From Kryptolebias marmoratus (Eukaryota; Chordata; Actinopteri; Cyprinodontiformes; Rivulidae), in NCBI RefSeq assembly GCF_001649575.2, contig NC_051441.1, forward strand, positions 9,764,992 through 9,828,991: a stretch of 64,000 bases of DNA. The letters are read 5' to 3'. This document shows, one piece after another, positions 9,741 to 21,366 of the stretch (the stretch's first letter is position 1; each line of letters begins with the position of its first letter). The translations under genes were made by a program, and so were the position numbers. Under the pieces are notes generated by a model. It did not search any database and was not told the origin of the DNA. It saw nothing but the letters and a program-made list of their open reading frames with translations.

Positions 9741-12700
9741 AAAAACAATGTGTTTTGCCTTCAACAGCAGATGATAAAGAGGGCCGTTCATGTCATTTTA
9801 ATGCATATGATTACACAAACATAAAGCTATACTATGAGAGATGACTGCATTCATACATGTTGGGGCTGAGCCTGTGTGTGGCGGGACCAGGAGAATGCCC
9901 TTGGGCCAATCGGAGGAGCAAGTGAAACAAAGATGCCGGTTAAGCTCCAAATCATCCAAGCATGGGGCCTGTAACTAAAACACAGGCATAAACACGGGCG
10001 ATGTTAGGGATTACACACCACAGGAAATCACAGACAGCGCAGGTGTAACCCCATTGCCGTGGACGCATTCTTCTTCACGTGCGTTGTGCCAGCTGAAGTC
10101 TAACTGACGGCTCATCATCTGCTCTTGTTGGCTGTGTGAAAGCTGTGTAAACATCTGTTCGCTTCTGTGTGTGCTGGTATGGACACACAGGTGAGGATGA
10201 CACACGGTGGGATTAGGACGGCTAATGACATGTCAAAGAAGCCTTGCAGCACAATACCACACATACGTTTAAAGAGAAAAAAAGAAGAAACTTTGACCTT
10301 CTAATTTTCATTTGTCTCATGTTTTTCTTGACTGTCTGATGTGAAAATCCTACATGGCAACTGCCATTCAATGTATTCATTACAACAATAGTGCTTTTAA
10401 ATTTGAGATCAAGTATCAGGATATAACTAAAAATGCGTGTTTAGACAGCAGAAAAGGAGAAGTCATTTTAGTGGGGGCTGCTGGGAAGATGAAGTTGAGG
10501 AAAGCAGATTTTCTCAGTAAACAGCACCCTCTAGAGCAGCGTGCTACGTTCATTCCTGCAGCTCACTTTCTTTGCTGCAAAAAATCTTTGCATTAACTGC
10601 CAAAACCGTACCCTAATATAGATCCACCACCACCTACTTTTCTACAAACTGTCAACAATTTTATCACTTTTTGGAAATAAGAAATCCAAAACAAGCTCAT
10701 AAGATAAATTTTTCCGCCTAAGTCTCTCAATAAAGGCAGGATTTTTTTGTCCTCTGGCCTCCACATGAGCTCAGGCTTAACCACTCATTTTCCTCAATGT
10801 GAGCTGATAATGAGGCAGGCTGTTATTAAAATGTTTGCTTTAATCGCGCACAGGGTTATTAGGTGTGGTTTATAGTACACAGGAGAGATTAGGGCAGGCC
10901 ACGCGTGACAAGGGGAAAAAAAAAAAAAAAGCTGAGGAGGCTGACGATAAACCAGCTACCCACCGCTGTGAAACGGGCTGAGAAATATGAGCCCACCGTA
11001 GGTCATGAAGCCCAGCAAGACGAACCATTTTCCCTTCAATCTCCTCTTTTCTTTATATGTCTTTCTGTCTCAGCTGCTCATCCTTTTTTTTTGTTTTGCC
11101 TCAAATCATGTTGCACAATTGCAAAGGAATGCCCTGTATATCAGAGACAGATTTAAAGCAAGAGAGGGAAAGAAAAAAAGTAAAGTGAGTATCATAGAGG
11201 GATGTATAGAAGCAGTAGATGTTTGGATCCTTTCAGAAAAGTAAAACATAGTAGGGTGCTTGGCAGTATTGTAAATGTTCTTTGAAGTGACACACAGGCC
11301 CGGACACATACGCCTCACTACTTTACACGTACTTATATAAACTAAATCAGCCCGAGTCGCTCAGCAGCGTGCGTGTAACCAGGGAGCACTTTGTGATTCC
11401 TCTGTATTTTTTCATGTCATTTATGAAAATAGACATTGTACACTTTCATTACGTTTTGGAGGAATTAGAAGAGCAGTTGAAAATCCATCACTTTATGAGA
11501 TTTCAGATTTTCCCACAGTTTTCCCACCAGTTTTTCCGAGCATTTGCCCCGCATGCATTAAAGTAGCACTTAACAGGGTCGGCGTATACAAGCCAAAAAC
11601 ACTGCACTCGTATGCTGCTCGAACATGACATACAGCACCCACCCCCTCATGTTTATGAGAGCTGTGGTGCATTAAAACACAATGGTTTTGCCTCACATGA
11701 AGGCAATGGAAAATCATTCATTAAAGAGAATAAAAAAAGATTCTCATTTTGGATATTTTGAGATCATTAAAATTCAGCTAAACTTTGTTCAGATGTTTTA
11801 AACTCTTAAAGTAAAAACCCAATCACCCATAACTGCATTTTTGTTGCTTCATTTTATTTGGCTGCAAATTCTAGATTACCATGAACATTTCTCACACCCT
11901 TTTGAACTTCCTGGGTAAAAGGTGTATGCGTGTGTTTGTCTGTTTGTGTACAGCCAGTTAGCAGAAGGTCAGATTGGTGAAGTATTAGAGCACTGTTTGC
12001 TCTCTTTCATGTACTCCTGGGGACCAGCCTATTTGAGAGTTTGAACAGTGACGTGAGAAACCCATTAAAATACAGGACATAGCGCCACTCTGTTTGCTCA
12101 AGAACACCCAGAGAATGGGCTGCCAGTGCAAAACAAATCCTTCAGCCTGCATTCCTGCTGTCCATCAAACCTGTTGAACAAGATACTACGCTGAATGGGA
12201 AATGGAGTTGTAAGAAGAGCTCCTTCATCTTAAGGTGACTTGTAATTAATTAAATGAAGGTCAGTTCTTTGGCTCTCAACTCTGATCCAGAAAACATGCA
12301 TCTTTTGCACATGTGCAAAGGCACGCAGTCATATATTGTAGTTTGAATTATTGTGCTTCTAGTTTGACATTTATAGACCTGAAAGATTTAGCTAATTGTA
12401 AGAACAGATGCAAAAGTAGTACATAAAAAAACATATGATCATAAATTAAAGATGGGTGCAGAGACTATTTGAGAAATAATGCTAAACATAAATTTCCATG
12501 ATTGAAATTAAGCGAGTTCCAGGTTTACGGATATTTCTATAACTACACATACGCTTGTTTTTAAAAAAAGTTGATATATTATTAATGAACAATTTAAACA
12601 TATTATAGAATAAATTGCCAGAACGCTATATCCAATGTTTAGGTTGTGGCAAAAACATTTAAAGAGGTCAAAACAAGGGCAACAACAAATAAAAAAGGAC

Positions 12701-14399
12701 AGAAAGAGTTGTGCAATCTAAATTAAAGAAAAGAAAACATCTGGTAGAAAATCCCTCAACTAATTAGGCTAATACGCAACAGGTCAGTGTTTGAGCATGC
12801 CAGAAAGGCTGAGTCATGGGGACAAACAAAGCATTAAAGAACAATATTTGTAAAATTGCTACGGATTTCTGGGTTTTGTTACAGCACAAAATATCATTAA
12901 GTGTTTCAGAGAATCCACAGAAATGAACTTCAGCCCTTCATATGACTCTGCATTAAAAACAGACACAATTTCAGTGGAAATCAGTGCATGGACTGAAAAC
13001 CATAGCCATGCACAACGATACTCCAACTATTGTTCTTTTACTCTAAATAAAACAATTTTCTGAATCTGATATATGAGCCACATGTTTTAACAAATTTCAG
13101 TTTACATGTTGCAGAGCCCAAGTAATGACTCACACCCACATTATGACCTCTTTGGTCACCATGACATTTGCTGTTATTTATGTTTTTTTTTTTAATGGCA
13201 TCCATATTGTTTAAAACACAAAGCGCCACTCAGTTTTCTTTCTTCATCTCTCATGTTTTTCTTCTTTTGTTTGCATGTATCCCATTTTGGACTAACCCAA
13301 GAAAACAAACCCAAAGTAAATGATTGCTTTTGTTCATTTTTTTTTTTTTTTTGGTTGATTATAAACTAGTGAATTTGGAAACTTCACAAGCAAAGGCATG
13401 TGTCAGATGCTGTAAAAACGTTAGCAGAATGTAATAGTGGAAATAATGTGCTTGGTACGGTGGCTGACAGGTGCAAACACGCAGCAAGCTGCTATATGCA
13501 CCACAAACGGCGAAACGTGCTGCAAACACATTTCAGTAAGACCACACTAAAGAAAATAACACATAATTTGCAATAGCATAGAAGTCCACGAAGTCCAGAT
13601 TCACCACCAAAACATTTTATGGTATATCATTTAAAGACAAAAAATTTCAGTTTTTAAACTTGGAGTAATATTTATTAAGTTGAGGGAAGTGATGCAACAC
13701 AGTGATAAACAGCATGTTCTGCTCATCAGTAATGTTGATTGCATCAAATTCAAAATCAGCATTTTTTCCCCTAATTTTCAGTTTTGCTCACTAATATGTT
13801 TGAAGAATTTTAACATACACAAAGGTTCAAAATAATTGGCAATACTGAGATCCAGAAATAATAAAAAATAAAATAAAAAGATTTTATTTCCAACCCTAAC
13901 TTACTGATTTCACTGTTTCTGCTGCAGTTAGTTGCAGTTTTGGGATGAGTTGAGAAATTCTTCAAGTTATAAACTGTATCGCTCGTTTTGAAACAATTAA
14001 TTTTTTTCTGTTCAAAATTTGTGATATGAAACATTTCTTAAATGTTTTCGCCAGAAAAAACTGGACTTCTTGTGAAAGCAAGCTGATAGATTAAATATGT
14101 TTGGGTGGCACAGTGGAAATACACCAACTGGCATAGAAAAGAGAAGAGCGGCAGCAAGAAATGTTCATGCCCTTCCCCTCCCCTTCCCTCCCTACCATGA
14201 TCCTTGTACCACTGGGAGAACTGGATGTGATTTGTATGTGTGTTTTTGAAGAGGGGAGCTCATAAACAGCCATGAAAGGGGCCCCTCTATTCAGCCTGCG
14301 AGCTGAGATGCGCTTCACTGGGCCAGCCTTTTGTTTTTCCTTGTTCAAAAGAAGAAAAAAACTTTAAGCACAGAAAAAAAGGGGGGGGGGGTAATTCTC
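9741..14399. other. No gene recognised
   Basis: Mostly AT-rich unique sequence with A/T homopolymers at 10917-10930, 13181-13192 and 13337-13352. The interval 14160-14360 is somewhat GC-richer. A minus-strand frame at 10593-10784 reads as a hydrophobic/charged peptide and another at 14091-14348 is open, but neither has an exon boundary or domain I can support. Confidence 0.45.
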
Positions 14400-14780
14400 T
14401 GGATGTGTGCAGGTCCAAATTATGCCATTAGATTGGTGCCCGCTTTGGGTGAAAAAGGCTTCAGTAGCGCTTGAAGTGATTTAAAAGACGCAGGAGAGAG
14501 AGCTTCCCACAAATCCTGTTTGAGAATAACCTCGGAGGAGAATAGAGAGGCAAGATGCCAGGCTAGTGATCATTCTATAGAACACTCTCAACTCCATAAG
14601 TGCCATGGATGCTAAAACAAAAGATGAGGAGCATTCCTTTCTCACGTGATGAAGGACAATGTGATGCGGTGGTGCGTGGGGTCAGAAAGTGCACCGAACT
14701 TCCCACGCTTCCTGCTGTAGTTTGTGGAAGACCGCGGTTAAGGCCTGTAACACTTCATTGTTGACTGGGGAGTTTTGTTT
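14400..14780. other. GC-elevated non-repetitive stretch, possible regulatory element
   Basis: Base composition is more balanced than the flanks, simple repeats are absent, and no frame is open for long. Such islands in vertebrate non-coding DNA are often conserved enhancers, but conservation cannot be tested here. A run of ten G lies just left of it at about 14381-14390. Confidence 0.2.
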
Positions 14781-15753
14781 CCAAATCAAACACCTCCTCA
14801 TCCACACTGGGATAAGCCACCAGGTAGAAAAATAGAAATGAAATTGAACTTCCTTGTTGACTTGACAAGACTAACACATCAGTTTGACAGGTACGATCAA
14901 AGAGCGATCAAGGAAAAACTTCTAACAGAAAATAAATACTTTTTCTTAATTTTCTACATATGATTGTGATGTCTCAGTGATAAAATAAACACTCTTAGTC
15001 ATACTTTGTTGTAAAATATAAAACCACAAGTACCTATTGATGTATTTACAAGCAGAGTATAACTTAGCATTGAAACAGTACCAGCCGGTGGCATAATTGA
15101 GCATTTCCTCATAGATTTTGTTCATTAATAGTCATATTACAGGTGTGGGAACCTGACAGTGTAAACAACAAGACGTGTTAAAACAAACCACCCGTTGTGC
15201 TCCTGATCAGGGCACAGGTCCGGTTCAGCTAAATTCCACTCAGCCACTATTTCCAGTTATAATTAAGTCTGTCTGAAAGTCTACGAGGAAGAACATTTAA
15301 TTTATCTCTTTGTTTTCGTAAATGATATACTAATTTTAGTGGCCGCCCACCCACACACCTGTCAAAGAACTTTCACCTACACACACATATTAGTAAAAAA
15401 AATTGTGAAAGCAAAAATATATGCAAACTTTAGCTCTGCCGTGAGAATATGCATACTGACTGCCGCGCAAATTTTTTTTGTTAAAATATGACTCAATTTG
15501 GTTTTCTGAGTTCAAGGGGCATTTGAACACGACATTTTCTTATGAATTTGAGCATTTGTCATTTAAAGCCGAACATAACATAAAACACGCCTCAAAAAGG
15601 ATCGAACCAACCTCAATTCATGTGCAGATGTAAACACACATAGGTGACCGCACACTTGTGAGGCACATAAAATGTATGTGAATTGTCTGAGGGGCACTTC
15701 CATTCTCACGGAGAAGAAAACTGTTTCGGATGACCTTATTTCTTCAGAATAAG
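14781..15753. other. No gene recognised
   Basis: AT-rich sequence without a supported exon or repeat. Confidence 0.4.
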
Positions 15754-16068
15754 TCACGTGTGAGGATTCCTAAGGTCGACAAGATGTAGACAATGACACA
15801 TGTTTGTAAATAGCTGCGTAAAGTTGGGCGTAATTGTGGAACAATGGCAGGTTTGTTGAAGGACATTGCCAATGAAAGAATTTGGAGGGAGCATGTTTTC
15901 ATGGATCACACCAACCTGCTGACACACAATGATGCCTTGCTTATGATCTGATTCAGAGTCCCCAGAGCCATTCTTCTGAACTGGCCCAAGCATTACAGGA
16001 GTCTGGGGTTCCTGTTTCACCCCTATAATGGCCTGCATGTACTTGTCCATGATTTGCTTTCCAGTCAT
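15754..16068 (-). CDS. Unexplained protein-like ORF or exon, minus strand
   Basis: A 104-codon minus-strand frame opens with ATG at 16066-16068. The first ~55 residues look like genuine protein: MTGKQIMDKYMQ, then a VKQEP motif followed by QTP (the form of a SUMO site seen in transcription factors), then an acidic GSGDSESDHKQG segment. A donor-like CAGCAG-GTTGGT follows about 165 bases in. A plausible exon would therefore run from an acceptor TTGTCTTAAG just upstream of the ATG to that donor. After the donor the residues are less protein-like. No poly-A tract or target duplication marks it as a processed copy. I cannot name the family; alternatives are an exon of a gene passing through on this strand, a decayed retrocopy, or chance. 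Confidence 0.3.
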   Translation of the reverse strand: MTGKQIMDKYMQAIIGVKQEPQTPVMLGPVQKNGSGDSESDHKQGIIVCQQVGVIHENMLPPNSFIGNVLQQTCHCSTITPNFTQLFTNMCHCLHLVDLRNPHT

Positions 16069-16329
16069 GTTTTTATCTTAAGACAAATGCGTAAATTTAC
16101 TGGAATAAAAATTTACTGGAATGCAATCGCTCTCGAAATGACTTGGGGCTACAAAACCTGTGCAAAAACACCAGTGGAGATCTTTGTTTTGCAATAAACA
16201 CCAGGTGAGCTAACAGTAAGCATGCTGGAAACATTAATTCACTCAGATTGGCTTTAAACCAAACCGAGCAAATTAATTTACTGTCTGACTAATGAAAATT
16301 TTACCCCTCTGACTGGACAAAATCATCAT

Positions 16330-16432
16330 CTAACTGTTTTGTATTCGTTGGAACATTTGATTTTACATGTACAGCACTTTGTTCCAGTTGTGGTTGTTTT
16401 TAAAGTGCTTTATAAATAAAATATTTATAGTG

Positions 16433-16433
<1 letters not shown>
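16330..16433 (+). mobile_element. LINE 3' tail (AGCACTTT...TTTTTAAAGTGCTTTATAAATAAA type)
   Basis: The sequence GTACAGCACTTTGTTCCAG followed by TTTTTAAAGTGCTTTATAAATAAA matches from memory a widespread teleost non-LTR element 3' end. Only the tail is recognisable. The (TAG)n microsatellite directly after it sits where the element's simple-sequence end would be and probably grew from it. Confidence 0.5.
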
Positions 16434-16480
<47 letters not shown>

Positions 16481-16481
16481 A
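16434..16481. repeat. (TAG)16 microsatellite
   Basis: Uninterrupted TAG/AGT trinucleotide repeat of about 48 bases directly abutting the LINE tail. Confidence 0.95.
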
Positions 16482-19400
16482 TCTAATGTTATTAAAAGTG
16501 TCCTTAGTTATGTTTGTATTTAGAACAGTTTAATAAACACAGCAGATGGATTACACTGAAATCAAAATAAATTTAGCTCAAAAAGTAAAGAAATTTGTGT
16601 TTGGTTGACTATTTCTTTGTTTTTTTTGTTTGTTTATTTCACATTAAATGGTGCGAAATTAGGAAAACACATGTGTGGGTTGAGCAGCAGAAATGATGAT
16701 GTACAAAAACTTGCCAAACTTTTTCTCTCAATGCCAAATAGCTTTTTATGCTATTGATTCTTGTTTGGTGTTATTTTTTGAGTTGGATGATTAAAGTCTA
16801 AAGAAACAAACCGTCTAGGCAATTTATTTCATTTAACAGCAAAGAAACCAATCACAAATTTCCTTATATTTATTGTTACATTTACTTTATCATCCAGTAT
16901 TTGTAATCAATGTTTGTAAAAGCAGGTTGCAGACTCTGAAAAATCAAAACCAGAGTGGACCCTCAAAACCATGAAGTCACAGGAAGTCTTTTCCAGGGTG
17001 GTTGATATGGGTCCATTGGGCTACCACTGATAAGACTGAAAAGTAAAAGACTTGGAGACACTTGGTGTTCTACTTGTTACTGAACAATGATGCCTCAGTT
17101 TTAGTTATCCGATTATCTCACCACAGACCACATGTGGGCAGGCCAGGTAATCAGTTTTGACAGAATGGGACAAAGTTTTCTTTCAAAAACTATAAACTAC
17201 ACCCAATATAACTATTTCTGTGGCAAGTGCAGGACAGAAAAGTCTGAAAAAACGATGCATTTTATGAATAAAGACAATTTAAAGACACCTTAACATGGAC
17301 ACAGTGCCACATCCTGCACTGTCAAGCAAATATTTCTCTCTTCTCCTTTAAGTGACCCTCCTTGCACTTAAAGGTACTCTCTGTCGAACCAGTTGGTGGT
17401 GAAATCCCTGCACATTGTGATGACCGTTGTCATGGAAACATCCAGGTGTTGCTCATGAGCCAAGTCTGAGGAATCAGAAAGCTAAGCCACTCACTAATCC
17501 TTCTCCATACCACAGTGTGTCAACAACCAGGAATGCACTGTCTAAACTTTAGCATTGTTCTTCTGCCAAAAAGAAAAAGAAGAAAAAAAAAAAAATCACA
17601 CATAAATGCAATGATAATGCCTCTGAGCTCTGTCGCCTATGGGATGGGAAAAGAAATGAAGAGGAACAACTTGAGTCAGGAATAAAAGGAGGACGCCTTG
17701 ATATCTCTCCAGACGGCTTAATGACATCAAAAAGCATAAAGCCTTCTACTGCAGAGCATTTGGAGAGCAAATAACAATGTGATGTTGGGTACTGAATGAG
17801 CTTCTGTAAGACAAAGTCAGAGCTTCTGAGAAGACCAGCTGCTGTCAACAGTTGGATTTCTTTGGAAGAGCACTAAGCACTCAGTCAGTAGGAGATATCC
17901 TCTTTGTGTCTTTGATCTCAGGCCATCAAAATCTTATTCAAACTCTTATTGAAAAATAGTCTCACCAAGATAAAAAAAAATTCTAAAACAGCTCATTTCC
18001 TACTGTTCAATAATGTCCAACAATATTACTCAGACTGTCTAAAAATAAAAAGCTGCACGTCATTCTTGTAGCACATCTTACTTTAAAAAGGTAGATGACA
18101 TATTTAAGAGTCATTTTGATGTTAAACACTTGCAGCTCAATGATATGAGCAAAACTCCCCATAAAATCCAATTTTAGGTTTAGAAAAACAGACAACATAG
18201 TTCTGAGCAGTTGCTCTAAGTGAGGCAACAACACAATAGCCTTCTTGTTGTCTCTTCCTCCTGGTGCTCTTCTTTCAGTGCATGTGTGTTTATACGTATC
18301 GCGGTATTGCCAAACAGACAAAACACAGAGTGGGGCAAACGGATGCGGCAAGAGCGGTTGAGGCCGCTGCAGAATTTGCCAGTACTGAAAATGTCCTCCT
18401 GAGAGCTTTATTGTGTGTGGGGGGGTGACAAGCCGCAGCCGGATCTACTTCCTTGAGATGCAAGGCCTTGGAGCGAGCCACAACAATGGGCATTTGTGTT
18501 AAGCAGGAGAAATTACCATAAAACACATCACTGCAGATGACGAGAAACTGTGGTACACTGATTTTATTATTTAATGAGCTCCAGGTATGTGCTTCTCAAA
18601 AAAACAAACAAAAAGAAGCTTATTTAGAAATCAATAAAACTTGACAATCATCATTTCCAGTACTAACAAGTTGGTGCAACAGTGAATAATTTTGTAGTAG
18701 GGGCTTACAAAAATAAAAGAAACTAGTGTGTTTACTGGTGTTATTTGTTCTTGACATTACAAATTAATATGACACAATAATTTAGAGTCAATCATCCTGA
18801 TAGTATGACTATGTCCCCCGTACATTTCCCACATGTCCTACAGACATCTTGACAAACAAAAAAAAATATTCAGCCACAATAAAAGAATGATTTCATATCG
18901 CATTTTCTATTAGTTTATTTAGGTTCTCACACACAGTTACAATGGAAATAAGGCCTAAGTTACAAATAGAAGAAAAATTTACGTTGGGGCAGAATATCCA
19001 TAGTTGTTCAACTAGTTCATGTAGTTTAGCTCCTTTAGATTTTTGAGGAAAAACTGAAAAGAAGGTGAATAGGTGAATATTTTAAGTTTATTTTTGGCTT
19101 GTGCTGTCAATCTTTTAAAAGATGGTATCTCACTGTGCTGCAACACATTGACAAAGTTTTTATGAAGGAGTCTCCAGAATTTCTTGAAACTTTTGCAGAG
19201 TTCTTAATTTCTACATGCGTCACAGAAGGAGGCAGTCCTGTCACTTGAGTTTTGAACAAATTTGAGTGACAAAATTTTCTCTCAAAATACAGCTGTCACA
19301 TGCATTTCCAGCCCATCTTGAACCCAGCTGAATTGTGTCGTTGGGGACTCTCACTCATCTAATGCATGCTATAGCTGTACTTTGATACCTGCATGGGACA

Positions 19401-19644
19401 TCTGACAGAAAACAACCATCAAAATAATGTGCATGGCAATGCAGTTTTGGCCACATGGCTTTCTGGTTGGTTGGTCACAAACACTCAGAATTCAGTGAGA
19501 CGGCAAAAAAAAAATTAGGTATTTTCTCGCACTTTTCTTGCAATTTTGAAATGCCAGTTAGTCCCCCAACAGTTGCAGGCCAGTGAGATACTACCATTAA
19601 CTCACAAATTTACAAAAAAAAAAAAAATTCAACTTAATGCACAT
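16482..19644. other. No gene recognised
   Basis: AT-rich sequence with several T or A homopolymers (for example 17580-17594). The patch 18210-18500 is richer in GC but has no exon I can support. Confidence 0.45.
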
Positions 19645-19647
19645 GAA

Positions 19648-19692
19648 TAGGATTCATTTATTGTCATTTATACAAAACAAAATGATATATAA
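19648..19692 (-). mobile_element. Possible LINE 3' tail fragment
   Basis: On the minus strand this reads as TTTTGTATAAATGACAATAA then ATGAATC. It resembles the common fish element ending TGCAAATGACAATAAAGTTGAATC. The match is short and imperfect. Confidence 0.3.
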
Positions 19693-21300
19693 ATATCCCA
19701 AACTGACTGAATTTTATGTTTGGTTGAAATGCAACCAGACTAAGTAAAAATGCAAATGATTAGTTTAGTGACAAAGTGGAGGAACCTGACGTTTCTACCA
19801 AATTACAGCTCAACCTGCACTTGACCCTTGTGTCATCTGATTTAAGAGTCTGTATTTTCCACAAAACTGGTTGGTTGAGGATTATCTGACCTTGATTTGA
19901 AGAACTTGGCCTCCTTATCTGGCAAGTGCTCACTTGCCCTGATGTCATGACTCTAATTGCTTGTGCTGCGTGGGATATGAAGACTAATACAAGGTACATT
20001 GTTGACTGTGTGCATAGGCTAGAATGTGTGTGTGTGTCTTTGTCATCAGGAGCCAAGCTAACACTTGCCCTCAGCAACACACACACTCATTTCTTCACCA
20101 ACCACAACCTATCATTACCACTGTCACGTAGCCGCCTCCGCAGCGGGCCTCACAAGCCTCGACAACCACCGGCACACACACCTGGAGGGCCAAACATTTA
20201 GTTCCCAGCGCTGTGCTTTATAAAAACAGCCTTTTAACACACACACACACATATGTAAACAGACACACACACCTTTTCATATTCTGCAGCCAGGTTTCTT
20301 TCTTGCACCTCCCATTCTCTGTAAATTATGTCTCAGCTTTCCATCTCCCAAACCGCAAATGCTTTAGTACTATTTAATTTATGTCCTTTGTTATCATTTC
20401 CACACCAGCTGAGTAAAACAACCCTCAAGAGCAAGTTAAATAGAGTATCTAGCCAAAGAAAAGCAGATTTCTAATACAGTTTTGAGTTACAGATTACGAT
20501 TCTAAAAGCAGGGCAAACAACTAAGATTCCTTCCTCTTGTGTGTCTCTTCATCCGTGTTTATTTGGAGCAGGGCCACTTGAGAGTATACACGGTTAAAAC
20601 CACTAAACAAACATGGCTAACATGCCCCACTCATCTGCCACACATATATGACTTCTACAAAGAGTGTCACTGTGACAAATCAGACACCTAGAAAAAAAAA
20701 CTCCTGACAGCCCGCTGGTTAAAGGAGGTCTCAGCTGCAACACACCCTTCAGTCAGGCTTAATCAGAGGAACAACAGGAAGACCTTAGGAACGTGCTACC
20801 ACAACAGAAGCTTCTGAAAATGACATGCATCACTGTAATAGTTGCCCTCATTTGCCCTTTGTCAAGTTACAAGGGCTGTCTTGGGCCTGTGCTTGCTCTG
20901 CAGCATGTTCTATTCATCGATGGCCTTAGTGTGCAGCAGGTTGCACTGATAGATGTGCAAAACCTGAAACTGACAAGCTTAGGAAGCGCATTGTGCAAAT
21001 GAAGAATCCCTTAAAAAAACAAACACACACATGTCACAGTAAAAGTAGATTAACTCGGATAACCAGGCGTGCTTTCGCAATGGCCTGGAAACTGACAGAC
21101 CTTTCTCGAACAACCCGAAGCCTGCTGTGTAATGATATATACTGTTTAGGTAAAAAAAAATAAAAATTTTAGAGTTGATGTAAGCAGAAATCTGCTTTTC
21201 ATGCTTTTTCCTGAGGTTTTGATCTTTCTTTCTTGAAGCAGACTTATGATTTGTACACGTTTAAGTTTCCTTTGTGAATTGAAGCTTCTACTTTAAAACT
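19693..21300. other. No gene recognised; CA/TG-rich patches
   Basis: Short CA or TG runs occur at about 20025-20037 and 20238-20252. The segment 20110-20200 is GC-richer. No exon or RNA gene is supported. Confidence 0.4.
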
Positions 21301-21302
21301 TA

Positions 21303-21366
21303 TTTTTCTTTCGGCTGTTCCCTTTTCAGGGGTCGCCACAGCGAGTCAGCTTCCTCCATCTAACTA
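21303..21366 (-). mobile_element. Teleost dispersed LINE 3' fragment (GGGGTCGCCACAGCG type)
   Basis: The phrase TTTCGGCTGTTCCCTTTTC, then AGGGGTCGCCACAGCG and a CCTCCATCTAAC block, is a fish repeat I recall at very high copy number. In the reverse orientation it ends in GGGAGCAGCCGAAAG and a poly-AAG tail, as in RTE-type LINEs. Only about 60 bp is left. The family name is uncertain; the repeat identity is more secure. Confidence 0.6.

Noticed and set aside
10531..10550. CTCF-like CCCTCTAGAG on the minus strand
   Set aside because: Several core mismatches and no neighbouring motif.
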